Shown piece after piece: positions 21,127 to 31,905 of a stretch of 64,000 bases of DNA. Below the pieces are notes generated by a model, which worked only from the letters and a program-made list of their open reading frames with translations, had not been told where the DNA came from and did no database searches. The stretch is taken from positions 61,528,406 to 61,592,405 of the forward strand of contig NC_072897.1 of assembly GCF_027943255.1 (NCBI RefSeq), given 5' to 3'. Numbering within the stretch: position 1 is the first letter of the stretch; each line of letters begins with the position of its first letter. The DNA comes from Anastrepha obliqua (Eukaryota; Arthropoda; Insecta; Diptera; Tephritidae). The position numbers and the translations under genes were made by a program.

Positions 21127-22881
21127 TTAAACTTGAGACTTATTGATTGTAATAGCAAAAACAAGGCGAATGGGAAATTGAAGTCGCTTAAAATCAAAAA
21201 ACAAATCTGTTGAAATCATTGGAATGCGCGGAATCAAAACATCTTCACCTTTAAATTTGCCTTTCAAAATTGTTGCTTCAATTACATTGTTCATTGTCCG
21301 TTTCACTGCTAATCTTGCCCCATTGCATAGTTTCGGCTGATTGATATTTCGCAACATAATGATCACTGCGCCGACTTTCAATTGCAAACGATGTGGTGGC
21401 AAGCCAGGCAAATTAAGTGAATTCAGAAATTCAATTGGATAATTCACTACATCGTCGGGATTAGTGATTGAATCAATTGATTTATAGGTGACAACTTCAC
21501 CTGGAATTTGAGTCAAAATACTGGCATTGATTTCATTGATATCGACATTTTTGGCGGCTAATATAGCTCTCTTGCTTAGCCAATCTTGATTTCGATAGTT
21601 TTGTGCAATATTTGGGAATACATTTTGCACTAATTGTACTCTTGATTCTGTTACGGTACAAAAATTAGTTGGAAGTGTGACCATGCCTGTATTCTTATCA
21701 ATTGGCTTTCGTCCATATCCAATTTGTAACAAATGTTCAAAAAATTCAGCAGCTGTTAGATCATTCTGTAACTGCCCACGAACATTAGTAGTTAATGTGA
21801 GTTTTTGAACATATCTCCACAGATTAGAAGATTTAAGGCACGCTCTCAATTCATCAGCTGCTGTTGATTTGGGAATAACAGGCAAAGTTTGTCGAAAATC
21901 ACCGGCCAATAGAATTAGTGCACCACCAAATATGTTTGTGTTATTTCGAAAATCTTTCAGTGTTCTATTTAAGGCTTCCAGTGATTTTTTATGGGCCATC
22001 GTGCATTCATCCCATACAATAATTTTACATATTTGAAAAACCTTTCCCATTCCAGAATTTTTAGAAATGTTGCAAGTTGGTTCTTCATTTACTTGCATAT
22101 TTAATGGTAACTTTAATGCAGAATGTGCAGTGCGACCGCCGTCCAATAAAGTTGCCGCTATTCCAGATGATGCCAAAGCCAATGCAATATTATTCTGTGA
22201 TCGAATGGTGGCCAAAATTAACGACAACAAAAACGTTTTTCCAGTCCCACCTGGTGCATCTAAGAATAATATTCCTCCTCTTTCATTTGCAACATTGTCT
22301 ATAATTGTGTCATATGCCTGACTTTGTTCTGTGTTTAATTTTGGTAGGTTTGTTGTTACAAATGTGTTCAGATCATTTCGTTCATATTCTTTTTCACGTC
22401 TTAATTCTGTATTGTATGCATCATGCATCGGACGATTTGGTGCGATCATACCTAACTCACTCAGAGTTTTATTTGCAATCATCAGGCAAAAGTCTTCGAT
22501 TTTAATTAATGCCTCATTATATAATTCATCTGTATAATTCAAATTTGGATTTGCAGTAATGCGACGTACTTGATGTAGGATATCTTCTGTCATGTATTCT
22601 TGGTAAGTACTCCACAATTCTTTTGGGTTTGCTGGGAAACATGTAGCAATAATGATGGCAAATAGTGTTCTTATTTTGTGTGGAGAACTTGTTGCACATG
22701 CATCCATAAGAGTTGCATCCCACTGATTATCATTTTCAAGCAAATTCAATTCTTTGCATGCTTGCTGATAAGTACAACAAAGATGACCATTAACTCGTTT
22801 CAAACTTTCGAATGATCTTGGGCCGGGAACATCAACTAAGAGTAAACGTAAATAGAAACATTCCACTTTACTTGGATGCAC
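21127..22881 (-). CDS. Helitron Pif1-like helicase region (open, C-terminally cut by a stop)
   Basis: This 584-codon frame is the C-terminal half of the Helitron Rep/helicase polyprotein, not an independent gene, so its first Met is arbitrary. It carries Walker A (APGGTGKTF, near residue 210), Walker B (VWDECTMAHK), the GDFRQTLPVIPKST motif, and later MLRNINQPKLCNGARL and ITINKSQ. Just after that, GGTCAA of copy 1 is GTTTAA here, giving a premature TAA; the remaining C-terminal block (GQLYVGCSRV) is still readable downstream to about 21000. Pif1 helicases unwind DNA 5' to 3'; in Helitrons this powers strand displacement. Apart from the late stop the domain looks nearly complete. Confidence 0.85.
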   Translation of the reverse strand: MHPSKVECFYLRLLLVDVPGPRSFESLKRVNGHLCCTYQQACKELNLLENDNQWDATLMDACATSSPHKIRTLFAIIIATCFPANPKELWSTYQEYMTEDILHQVRRITANPNLNYTDELYNEALIKIEDFCLMIANKTLSELGMIAPNRPMHDAYNTELRREKEYERNDLNTFVTTNLPKLNTEQSQAYDTIIDNVANERGGILFLDAPGGTGKTFLLSLILATIRSQNNIALALASSGIAATLLDGGRTAHSALKLPLNMQVNEEPTCNISKNSGMGKVFQICKIIVWDECTMAHKKSLEALNRTLKDFRNNTNIFGGALILLAGDFRQTLPVIPKSTAADELRACLKSSNLWRYVQKLTLTTNVRGQLQNDLTAAEFFEHLLQIGYGRKPIDKNTGMVTLPTNFCTVTESRVQLVQNVFPNIAQNYRNQDWLSKRAILAAKNVDINEINASILTQIPGEVVTYKSIDSITNPDDVVNYPIEFLNSLNLPGLPPHRLQLKVGAVIIMLRNINQPKLCNGARLAVKRTMNNVIEATILKGKFKGEDVLIPRIPMISTDLFFDFKRLQFPIRLVFAITINKSQV

Positions 22882-22890
22882 AGTGTAAAG

Positions 22891-24060
22891 TCATCCGATT
22901 GCATCACCCAAATGAACACCTGGATATCCATCTACAGGTATTCCTCGTTTCCCTCGTACCCAGAACCTTGATGATGCATTCCAAGTATAATATTTAGGAA
23001 CATTTGAATAAAGCAATGCTCTTTCAAATGAATCTGTTTCACATGCTGGTGGTCGTTCGGCCATTTGTTGAGCAGTATTTTCAGTGAAATAAACACTTTG
23101 TTCATTTTCTAAATGGACTGACAAATGAATAACAGCTGGATGGCGATCATGAATCGGAAATGATAATATTCTCCAAACTGCTTCGTTGCTACTAATGTAT
23201 CTTCCCATTTGGTAATTAGTAATTTCATCATTTCGATTTACAACTCCAAATACTGCCATGTCACTTCCTTTATTGATATATTTGCATATGTATTTGATGA
23301 ATTTTACGGAGTTACAATATTCAACATTTATATGTGCGTTAAATGTTTTCGATAATAATTTGGAATACGGAACTATCCAACGGTTATGGATCTCCACATC
23401 TTGATTATTTATTTTCACAGTGACTGTTTTTCCATTATCTTCTGGTGATCTTCTACGGTACAATGGATATCCATCATTTCCAGTCATTGTTTCAGCAATT
23501 AATTGCCTTGGGTAGTTTTTTGAACATTTATATTACCATCAACCATACATGGAGAATTTTGATTTAACGTACCACACGGTCCATGAATCATGTTTTTGGT
23601 TACAGTAGTATGTAATTCTGGATCTTCATTTATATCTGGAATTTCAGCACATATAATATAATATGATCAATTTTATCTGTGGTTAGTTTTTGTTTTAACC
23701 AAATCAAAATATGCGCATAAGGCAAGCCTCTTTTTTGCCATTCCACAGAATACATGAAACATTGTACATCTCTGTAAACTTTATGTTTTACAATGAAATC
23801 CATTAGAGACTGTAGCTTTCGTCTAAACACTCTTGCAGTAATGTCATGCCTATCAGTAGCTGATTGCCCAGTTTATAAATGATTCTTAATATCATCCCAT
23901 TTCGGATTGCATGTGAAAGTTATGAATAAGTCGGGTCGACCATAATTTCTGACATAACACATTGCATCTTGGGCGTTTCATGCATATGCCTTGGACTGCC
24001 TGTATACGATGAAGGTAATATTACCATTTGACCAATGTTATTAACGTTGGTATCGTTGTT
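22891..24060 (-). pseudogene. Helitron Rep (HUH nuclease) domain, broken
   Basis: 22891-23487 is open and includes YICKYINKGSDMA, the two-tyrosine nicking motif. Upstream on the strand, 23630-23830 carries the HUH motif, but the first His is replaced by Tyr (GLPYAHIL; codon TAT, plus-strand 23717-23719), so metal binding should be lost. A frameshift near 23982, a TAA at 23873-23875 and a frameshift near 23655 are the same lesions as in copy 1. Another stop at about 22890 separates Rep from the helicase frame. The region near 23490-23520 is longer than in copy 1, which lost 44 bp. Confidence 0.85.
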
Positions 24061-24084
24061 AATTGCATCTCGTAAATGTATGTA

Positions 24085-25328
24085 TTAGTCACAGCGTAAT
24101 TTTCTTTGGTTGAATCTAATGTAATTCAATCGTTCTGTTTCTATTTGCGCATACATGTCAACAATATACTGATGAAATAATTTACCACATTTTAAAATGT
24201 GATTCTCTTGATTTTCTCTTATCATGATTCTGTATACATAATAATTCATTGCGCTTACAGTTTTATTTGTTTCTTGACCATTTGCTGGATTTATTTGTTT
24301 TATATCAATAGAATAACCATCTTCCCCACGACAGAACATAAGAGGATATTGTAATGCACAATATTTTCGATGCGTTTCATTAACACGTTGCAGTGTATCA
24401 TTTCTTCTTTGCAAAACAATATCTCTTGGTTGAAATTCATCCCAGATATAACAATTGCAACCTCGTTGCTTGAAGTTGGTTGATTGTATTTTCCACGATG
24501 TTCGCCGGCAGGCGTTTTATTTGCATCAATTTTAATTTTATGATTATCAGATGACAATCTTTCGATTGTTGTTTTAAAACTTTGCACCAAAACATTGTGT
24601 GTGTGTAATAAATCTTGTAACTCTCTCATAATGACTCTGTTTATATTTCTGGAAAATGCACACCGTGCATCATCACCGTCATCATAGTTGTCATTAATGA
24701 AATAAATTTGCAAAAACTTTGACTCTTGATCGGGTAGTGGTAGTAATGAACCTATTAAGAGATATGCTTGCCCTTGAATCTGAAAAAAGACATAATTTGT
24801 GTCCATAAAATCTAATGATTTATTAGATGTGTCAGCGAATGTTGTTGAACGTTGAAGTTTATGTATTACCTTGAACGTTAGCATGAAGTTATCGGTTATA
24901 ATTTTTCCAGCACCAAAAGATGTCATTTGAAAACATGAATTATATGTGGAAATTTTTTCAAGAAAATGTTTGGAATCGGGTGATGTTACCGATAATAATG
25001 TAGCTAATGGTTCGGGCGGATATTGTATGTCTGGTAAACAAACTTTTCCTGCAGCGCAACACATGCCTGGTGTTTCAGTTTTGAATTTCAATGCTTGAAA
25101 AAATCCGCAAATTTTATCCATACTTCCAATGACAACGTATTTGTGAGATGAATAATCAAGTTGTGGATTATATTGAAATGCTGCACCATTCAAATTTACA
25201 GTACGATCTCTTTGTTGACTTAATCTATCAGCATGATTTTCCTCACTTTCATTTTGTCTGTGATTTTGCTCATTTCTATTGTGACGTGTATTACGTCCGA
25301 TGTTAGCATGTCTTCTACCTCTTGGCAT
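24085..25328 (-). pseudogene. Helitron polyprotein N-terminal region
   Basis: The frame opens at 25328 with MPRGRRHANIGRNTRHN, an Arg/Asn-rich start, and continues 342 codons. It contains GMCCAAGKVCLPDI, the CC...C segment typical of Helitron-like N-termini, and later NKSLDFMDTNYVFFQIQGQAY. A one-base shift near 24440 (ISGMNFNQEI instead of the family EFQPRDIVLQRRN) moves the frame, and the following block 24085-24414 is in a second frame with MIRENQENHILKCG. The start is well supported as the first Met after a non-coding leader. The function of this region is unknown; nucleic-acid binding is likely. Confidence 0.8.
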
Positions 25329-26439
25329 TTCTTTTACCGAATCAAAGTGGTCTTCTTTATGTCACTCTGAGCTCTTGATTGCTACTTTTCTTGTTTCTAA
25401 ACTGGAATTCAAATTAACATACTGTTAGCGCCATCTTTTAAAAATATAATTGAACTGTGAGCACGCGTTGAAATGAAAATTTCACAGAACAGAAATGGGA
25501 AATGATCAGCAAAAATAATATATATTTTTGAAATTTTTCTTGAAAATCTCTACGGAAAGTGTGAAAACAATCTCTTTTCTTAAATATCTTAAGTAAAAAC
25601 TTCTAAAATATTAATTATTTTTGCCGATTTCTGTTGGGTGTATTTTTCACACAATTTATTCACTGCTTCACTTGTTATCAATCATTTGCAAAATTAATAT
25701 ATATTTTGTAAATTTTTCGTGAAAATATCGTTGGAAAATGTGAAAACAATCTCTTCTCGTAAATATTTCTGGCGCACTTTTTTTATCTCTTTGGTTGATA
25801 CTTGGAAACTGCTTCACTTGAACACTTTACCAAATAAAACACTTTCTTGTTAGTTTTAACACTTACTTTCACTATGTACTATTACTGATAACCTTTGGTA
25901 ATTTTCTAAGGAAAACGGCCTTGCTTAAGAACTTTTTTAGCGATGACCTGTTCAGGTTCGTTGAGCTAATGGTTTTGCTTGGGTTATCCCGAAGTGTGGG
26001 TGTAAAGAAGAAGTATTTAAGCAAAGTGTTAAGTTAGTCACAGCAGCATTGTGTTACGATTAATTATTGCAGGCGGTCAGCTACAGCTGTGCCACGGCTG
26101 TATGAATATATGTATATGTATGTATGTTTCCATTCCATTGAAATGTATGTAATGGAGGGAAAATTTAGGCATAAATACTGCTGCGTTAACTTGTACATAT
26201 GTGAGTAAAATGTACGCTCCATGCAACCGTTTACAATAACAACCACACGCGTAAAAAGAACGCTGCCTCGTGTATACTGTGTGTTGACGAAGAAGTAAAG
26301 GAGATTTTAACCAAACATAGTTACAAACCTTCTCCACATGTGTCTCTTCAATGTGGCAAAGTGTGGTTAAAATCGGTTGAGCCATTCTCCGTAAAGTTCA
26401 TCACAACGCGAAAAACGGCTGAATTTTTATATATATAGA
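25329..26439. other. Helitron 5' non-coding leader
   Basis: AT-rich DNA between the first Met and the TC start of the element. It holds an imperfect internal repetition: TTTTTCTTGAAAATCTCTACGG near 25540 resembles TTTTTCGTGAAAATATCGTTGG near 25715, each followed by GTGAAAACAATCTCTT. No open frame of note and no separate gene. Confidence 0.6.
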
Positions 26440-26701
26440 TGAACTATTTGCATTTGTTTGTTGTTGGCTTTGATTTATTAAACAATGAAAAATTTTAACT
26501 GATAACGCAGATGTGTGAAAAAATTTGTAAGCAAAAATATCAATGGCAACAGCCAAACACATACACACACAAACCGATGTATTGTGTAAATATGTAACTA
26601 AAAGAACACAGTGTTTCTCTACGGGATGAGTTTGTTTAATTTTGTGCTCTCTAGGGTCTGCGATATGAGACTACGATACATCGGTGACTGTTTTCAACAT
26701 G
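26440..26701 (+). repeat. MITE-like element, copy 4, right part
   Basis: Continues from 20802 after the Helitron. It contains TTGTTGGCTTTGATTTATTA and ACACACACAAACCGATG and ends GGTGACTGTTTTCAACAT, the diverged right terminus. The R1-like LINE starts directly next to it. Confidence 0.82.
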
Positions 26702-28715
26702 AGGCCGCCCAAGACCTATTATCACAAAGAGAAGAGATTAGAGAAAATATTGCCATTAGAAGTGAGCTCTGAAAACCACAGCACATGGGCCTCCGACATC
26801 AAAAACTGCGCGGCCATCTGGCTTTGTGGACGGCTCTCTGTCCAAGAGAATCATAGTGGTAGTGTACGTACGATCTGAAATAAATGGAATCACCTTCATC
26901 AGTTGCTACGCAAGACCCATTCTTACAACAGTGCACTACGAACAGCTTTTTCCAAACATTGTATTGGAAGCTAGTGGGAAATTGCCTTAAATCTTAGCGG
27001 GTGATTTCAACGCCTGGGCAATCGAATGGTTGAAACCGGGTGGTATTATACAAAGCGAAAAGCGTATACACACCCCAAATTACTTGCCCAATAAGGCTGC
27101 GCAAAATTGTTACTACTCTTTTTCTTCAAAGATCTGAAAACATATCTTTGCCTGCCTTAAGGAAGTTACTTTCCCAAAGAGGTGGAAGAAGCAAAACCTT
27201 GTGCTTTTACCCAAGGGCAGCAAAAAGCCTGGCGAACCCGAGTCTTCTTAGACACAATGGGAAAGATTGTCAAGATTTTTATTTGCGACAGATTGTCATC
27301 TTTCGCTGAAGTTAAAGGCGAAAGATTTGGTTTCAGGAAATCCCGCTCAATAGTGAATGCCATCAAATGCGTTGTAGATTTGGCATCAGCCATTGAAGGC
27401 AAGAGATGGCGCGGCGGGAAAAAAGAGTACTGGGCTGTGGTAACTCTGGTCTTTAGAAACGCTTTTAACACAGTTAGCTGGCAACGTATTCTGGAAACCC
27501 TCTCAAAAATAGGGAGGCCTAGTTATATTATCCGAATAATTGAGAGCTATTTCACGGACCGTAAACTGCGGCTTAGAAGCGACAAGGGCGCTGTGGAGTA
27601 TATCGTGACAGCAGAGGTTCGTCAGGGATCAGTTCTGGGTCCACTGCTAAGGAACTTAATGTATGATGGGGTTCTGAGAATGGATATGCCCCCTAGAACT
27701 AAAGTCATTGGTTTCGCGGTGGTAATGGTGGCAAAGCAAATCCACGAAATTCAGAGGATCGCCAGCGAATCCGTAAGCTTGATCAAAGCTTGGCTAAGGT
27801 CTATGAAGTTGGAATTAGCTGAGTATAAGACCGATGTAGTCCTAACAAGCAGCAGAAATATAGTAGAAACTATAAATGAAAATGTTGGGACTGTAACTAT
27901 TAGTTCAAAACCCGCTATTAAATACCTAGGCAGGCGTTTAAACTTCAAAACGCATCTGGAATATGTTGCGAAGAAGGCATCGAGTGTGCAGTCCTGTCTG
28001 TCACGAATAATGCCAAACAACGCCGGACCTAGCCACAGCAAAAGAATACTATGTATATAGCAAGGTAGTCATCTCGGTTCTCTTATATGCCGCACCGATC
28101 TGGGCTGACGCACTGAACATAAATAGTTACACAAAAAAACGGATAGCCGTCTATCGGCTAAGCGCTCTGCGGACTATCTGCGGCTTCCGTACAATTTCGG
28201 ACGATCCTTTCTTCGTTATAGCCGGTCTAGTCCCCGTAGACATTTTGGCGAAAGAAATGCAAAGAGTGTATTTAAGGCCATCCAAGCCCGACAGTAGATC
28301 AAGTCGTAAAAATATTACAGAAGAAGAAAGACGTCATTCGATCGCCCGCTGGCAAGACCAGTGGAACAGATCACCGAAAGGTAGATTGACGCATGTGCTC
28401 AAATTCTTACGACGTGGTTAGAAAAAAACCATGGGGAAACAAACTTCCATCTAATTCAATTCCTTTCAGGGCACGGGGTGTTTCGAAAATATTTTAATAG
28501 ATTCGGTCATTATAGTTCACAATCTGCCCAATCTGCAAGGAGAGGGAAAAAGACGCTGATTACGCTATGCTCCCGAAACCCGTAGCATATTAAACGGAGA
28601 GAACATTATAGATTTTATGCTGAAATCGGGTGATAACTGGAAGCGAATCTGCGCGCATGTAAAACAAATCCGCAATGATTTAAGACACGCGGAGGTTCGT
28701 AGAAGAAATAACTAG
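26702..28715 (+). pseudogene. R1-clade-like LINE, 5'-truncated and decayed
   Basis: Reading across frames gives an endonuclease end (GDFNAWAIEW near 27001-27035), then an open stretch 27182-28060 with RFGFRKSRSIVNAI, AVVTLVFRNAFNTVSW and RQGSVLGPLL, the reverse-transcriptase core of the R1 group. The catalytic YADD/FADD box reads FAVV near 27711-27722, so both Asp are lost. Downstream are SVLLYAAPIWADAL, RWQDQWNRSPKGRLTH and, near 28500-28690, NGENIIDFMLKSGDNW, all usual C-terminal blocks. Stops at 27000, 28419 and others break it. The Cys/His finger is not readable. Confidence 0.8.
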
Positions 28716-28994
28716 CAGCCTATGTGCCAACCAGCCCCGTGAGGTAATACCTTTTTTGGACTGTTCCGCAGGAAGAGTGGAGAGGTGTTTAGAACGTAGG
28801 TGTAGCTGTGAGGCTACAAGTCGTGCATACTGATCTGCCGGTATAGCAGTTCTAATGAGAGTTCCCTCTTCACGGGCGTCATCTCGGAAAAAAACATATG
28901 TAACACTATAAGAATTCAAGATGCAATTGAACTTTTGTACAAATATAAGTAGCATAATATATATATTTAATATATATTATATTATATATATGTA
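28716..28994. other. Non-coding stretch, dispersed-repeat scraps
   Basis: 28890-28960 (ACATATGTAACACTATAAGAATTC...) resembles 61635-61700, a dispersed non-coding repeat. 28955-28994 is a TATATA tract. The first ~150 bp may be R1-like 3' sequence but show no motif. Confidence 0.45.
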
Positions 28995-29098
28995 CTAGCG
29001 GCCCGGTGAGTACTTCGCTACGTATAAAGTGAAATATTAAATCAAACTCATTTATAAAAAAAAATATATATTTAATTATTTGCTAGCTATTTTAAAAC

Positions 29099-29985
29099 TT
29101 AATCCAAAACATTTGGATAAACAATATTTTTTGTTTTTCCATTTTGAGCATAAATAAACAAACGGCTGGGGGTCCCGACTCTGGAACAGGCAACATAAAG
29201 TTGGTCATGTGAAAAACATGATTCCTCCAAATTCACACCACAAACGTTAAGTGTTTGCCCTTGAGCTTTGTTGATGGACATCGCAAATGATAAACGCACA
29301 GGATATTGTAATCGTTTGAATTCAATGGCATATCAGTTGGAATCATAGGGATACGCGGTATTAACCAAACTTCTCCTTTTGATTTACCAGTTAAGATCGT
29401 AGCTTCAATCAAATTTGACAATAAATTTTTCACTGCCAATCTGGTGCCATTACACAGTTTTGGTGAATTAATATTTCGCAATAATATAATCAAAGAACCC
29501 ACTTTCAGATTCAAGCAATGCGGTGGCATACCAGCCGGTTCTAATGAATTTAAAAATTCAGTTGGATAATTCATTGCCTCATCTTGATTCATAGCACTGT
29601 CAATTGATTTATATGTCGTGACTACACCTAGTAGTTTTGCTTGAATTTGAAAATTAATGGCATTGATATTAATGTTCTTCGGTGCTAAAATGGCGCGTTC
29701 TCTCAACCAATCATGATTTCGGTAATTCTGAAGAATATTTGGAAAAATACATTCAATCAATTCATCTATCGATTTCGTAATTGTACAAAAATTGTTCGGT
29801 ACAGTAATCAATCCGTTGGTTCTGTCGATTTGTATTTTGCCATCACCAATTTGTAACAATTGTTTTGAAAACTCATGGGCAGCTGGATCATTTCGTAGGT
29901 GAATACGCATATTAATATTCAGTGTCAATTTTTGTACATATCTCCAAAGAACTGATGACTTCAAACAGGCATTTAAATATTTCAT
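29099..29985 (-). pseudogene. Helitron family-2 helicase C-terminal half
   Basis: 29233-29985 encodes 250 codons aligned with the Pif1 region after the GDFRQ motif (LKSSVLWRYVQKLTLN, ILLRNINSPKLCNGTRLAV). Near 29300 the frame shifts, and 29099-29299 continues with MSINKAQGQTLNVCGV and HDQLYVACSRVGTPS to a natural stop at 29101. This is the last conserved motif of the helicase. One base change at the joint would account for the break. The Met at 29985 is not a true start. Confidence 0.8.
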
Positions 29986-29999
29986 CAGCAGGAGTTGAC

Positions 30000-30675
30000 C
30001 GAGGAATGACAGGCAATGTTTGTCGAAAATCCCGTGACAGTAATATCAAAGCACCACCAAAAAGCTGTTGGTTACCACGTAAATCTTGCATTGTTCGATT
30101 AAATGCGTCTAGTAATTTTGTATTCGCGATTGTACACTCATCCTATAAAATAATTCACGTTAATCGCAGAACTTTTGCCATAGCAGAATTTCTTGAAATA
30201 TTGCAAATTGGAGTTTCAATCACCTGTACATTCAATGCCAATTTTAATGCAGAGTGTGCTGTCCGACCACCTTCTTATAATGTAGCAGCAATTCCCGAAG
30301 TTGCAAAAGTGCCAATGCAATTTTCTGTTCCGATCGAATAGTGGCTAAAATCAGTGATATAACGAACGTTTTGCCTGTACCACCAGGTGCATCCAAGAAA
30401 TATAACCCACCTGCATTATTGGAAATGGCTTGCATGATTGTGTCATATACATGTTTTTGCTGAATATTCGTTTTGGTTATATTCGATTGTACAAATAAAC
30501 GCAAATCATTAGAATTGAATTCCTGCTCACGTTGCAATTCACGATCAAACAGATCATGCATGTCACGATTTGGTGCGGTCATACCCAATTGTACTAATGT
30601 TTTATTTGCAATCCGTAGACATATATCTTCAATTATTATCAAAGCTTCGTTGTACATTTCCAAAGTTATCAACAA
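30000..30675 (-). pseudogene. Helitron family-2 helicase core
   Basis: 30244-30675 encodes the pre-helicase segment (NKTLVQLGMTAPNRDMHDLF) and Walker A (APGGTGKTFV). It then runs out of frame after IALAL near 30310, where copies 1 and 2 continue ASSGIAATLL. Walker B (DECTIAN-like) and the SRDFRQTLPVIPRST-type block can be read in other frames near 30000-30150. At least two frameshifts are needed. It is inactive. Confidence 0.75.
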
Positions 30676-30807
30676 ATCAGGATTTCTTGCATAATGACGT
30701 ATACGAATTAAAATATCTTCTGCAATATTATGTTTATATTTGTTTCATAATTCAAGTGGATTTGATGGCATACATGTTGATAATAAAACGGCAAACAGCA
30801 TTCGTAT

Positions 30808-31455
30808 TTATTGAGGATGAGCCGAAATAGATGCATCATGAAGTGTTGAATCCCAATGTGCATCATCCTCCAACAAATGCAAAAGTTGGCATGCTTCACG
30901 GTATGTTTCACACAAATGACCGTTGACTGTTCTCAATTCTTGAAATGATTTTGGGCCATTCACATTAACTAATAACAATCTCAAATAAAAACACTCAACA
31001 TTGTTTGGATGTAGTGTATATATTCTGCCAATTGCATCTGTTTGGAAAATGCCAGGATGTCCATGAACTGCTGTTCCTTGTTTACGTCTTTGAAATTTTT
31101 TCGAAGACACATTCCATGTGTAATACTGAGGCACTTCAGAATATAACAAAGTTATCGCAAATGTATCAGATTCGCATAATTTGAAAAAACCTGTTAACGT
31201 AGTTGCTGGGGGTTGCGCTGCTCTTTCCTCAGGATCAGCAGTGTGGTTAGGAATTTCAGCTGATATAAGGCTATCGATTTGATCCGGAGTTATTTTATGT
31301 ACCAGACAAATTAGTATATGTGCGTGCGGCAATCCCCTTTTCTGCCATTCGATGGAGTACATATGGCAACGCACCTCCCCAAATACATATAATTTCACAA
31401 TTAAATCCATGAGTGCTTTACATTTTTGCCGAAATGGATACTCATGTGGTTCAAA
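30808..31455 (-). pseudogene. Helitron family-2 Rep domain, truncated
   Basis: A 216-codon open stretch includes the HUH motif with both His (RGLPHAHILICL) at about 31310-31345. It then jumps from SLISAEIPNHTADPEERA straight to PPATTLTGFFKLCESD, so about 180 residues including the catalytic Tyr motif are deleted. It continues with YYTWNVSSKKFQRRKQG and VECFYLRLLLVNVNGPKSF before the helicase. The upstream junction at about 31455 cuts the protein inside the first Rep motif. Confidence 0.8.
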
Positions 31456-31905
31456 CACATCCTAGGGTTATCCAGGTTCACGTTTTGGTCTATATCTCGA
31501 GACCCTAGTTACGGAGGGGCATTAAAAATACTCTATACTATAGCAATCATCAACAGCTCCCATTTGCTACCCATATTGTACGAACACATCCTTAAGTTAT
31601 CGGGGTCCACATTTTGGCCGATATCTTGAGACCCTAGTCACGGAGCGGCATCAAAAATACTCTATACTATAGAATCATCAGCAGCTTCCATTTGCTACCC
31701 ATATTGTACAAACACATCCTAGGGTTACCCGGGTCCACGTTTTGGATTATATCTCGAGACCCTGGTATCCGATTCTTAAAATTTTAAAACACAAACCATC
31801 TACTGAATAGTCCAAACAAAGCCTAAGAATTTGGTTTGGATAGGTGAGCCCGTTCTTGAGTTATAAGATTACCAAGGAAATGTAACTTCTTTTTATATAT
31901 GTATA
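31456..31905 (-). repeat. Minisatellite-Helitron fragment
   Basis: Contains about three reverse-oriented units of the same minisatellite as 11830-13250 (CACGTTTTGG, TCTCGAGACCCTAG, CCATATTGTA). Then comes ATCCGATTCTTAAAATTTTAAAACAC and a 5'-like end. It abuts Helitron family 2 on the left and a complete minisatellite Helitron on the right, so two related elements lie head-to-tail. Confidence 0.75.

Larger units (their letters stand above)
20803..26439 (-). mobile_element. Helitron copy 2, complete (5.6 kb)
   Basis: On the minus strand it starts TCTATATATATAAAAATTC at 26439 and ends CCGCTAG at 20803. It is inserted precisely between A and T of a MITE, with no target duplication, exactly as Helitrons do. 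It encodes, in order, an N-terminal region (24085-25328), a broken Rep nuclease (22891-24060) and an open Pif1-type helicase frame (21127-22881). About 1.1 kb of AT-rich 5' leader (25329-26439) carries no gene. Sequence identity with copy 1 is very high. Confidence 0.93.
28995..31455 (-). mobile_element. Helitron of a second family (partial, broken)
   Basis: On the minus strand this element ends GGCCGCTAG at 28995 followed by T, with a shorter hairpin than copies 1 and 2. Its proteins are clearly homologous to those copies but much more different than they are from each other, so it is a separate family. Present are the helicase C-terminus (29099-29985), helicase core (30244-30675) and Rep (30808-31458). 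The 5' portion is missing: at 31455 the sequence switches abruptly into the minisatellite Helitron unit. Confidence 0.85.

Noticed and set aside
26077..26385. 102-codon frame in the Helitron leader
   Set aside because: Shares no similarity with Helitron proteins and is not preserved in any other copy; leader sequence.
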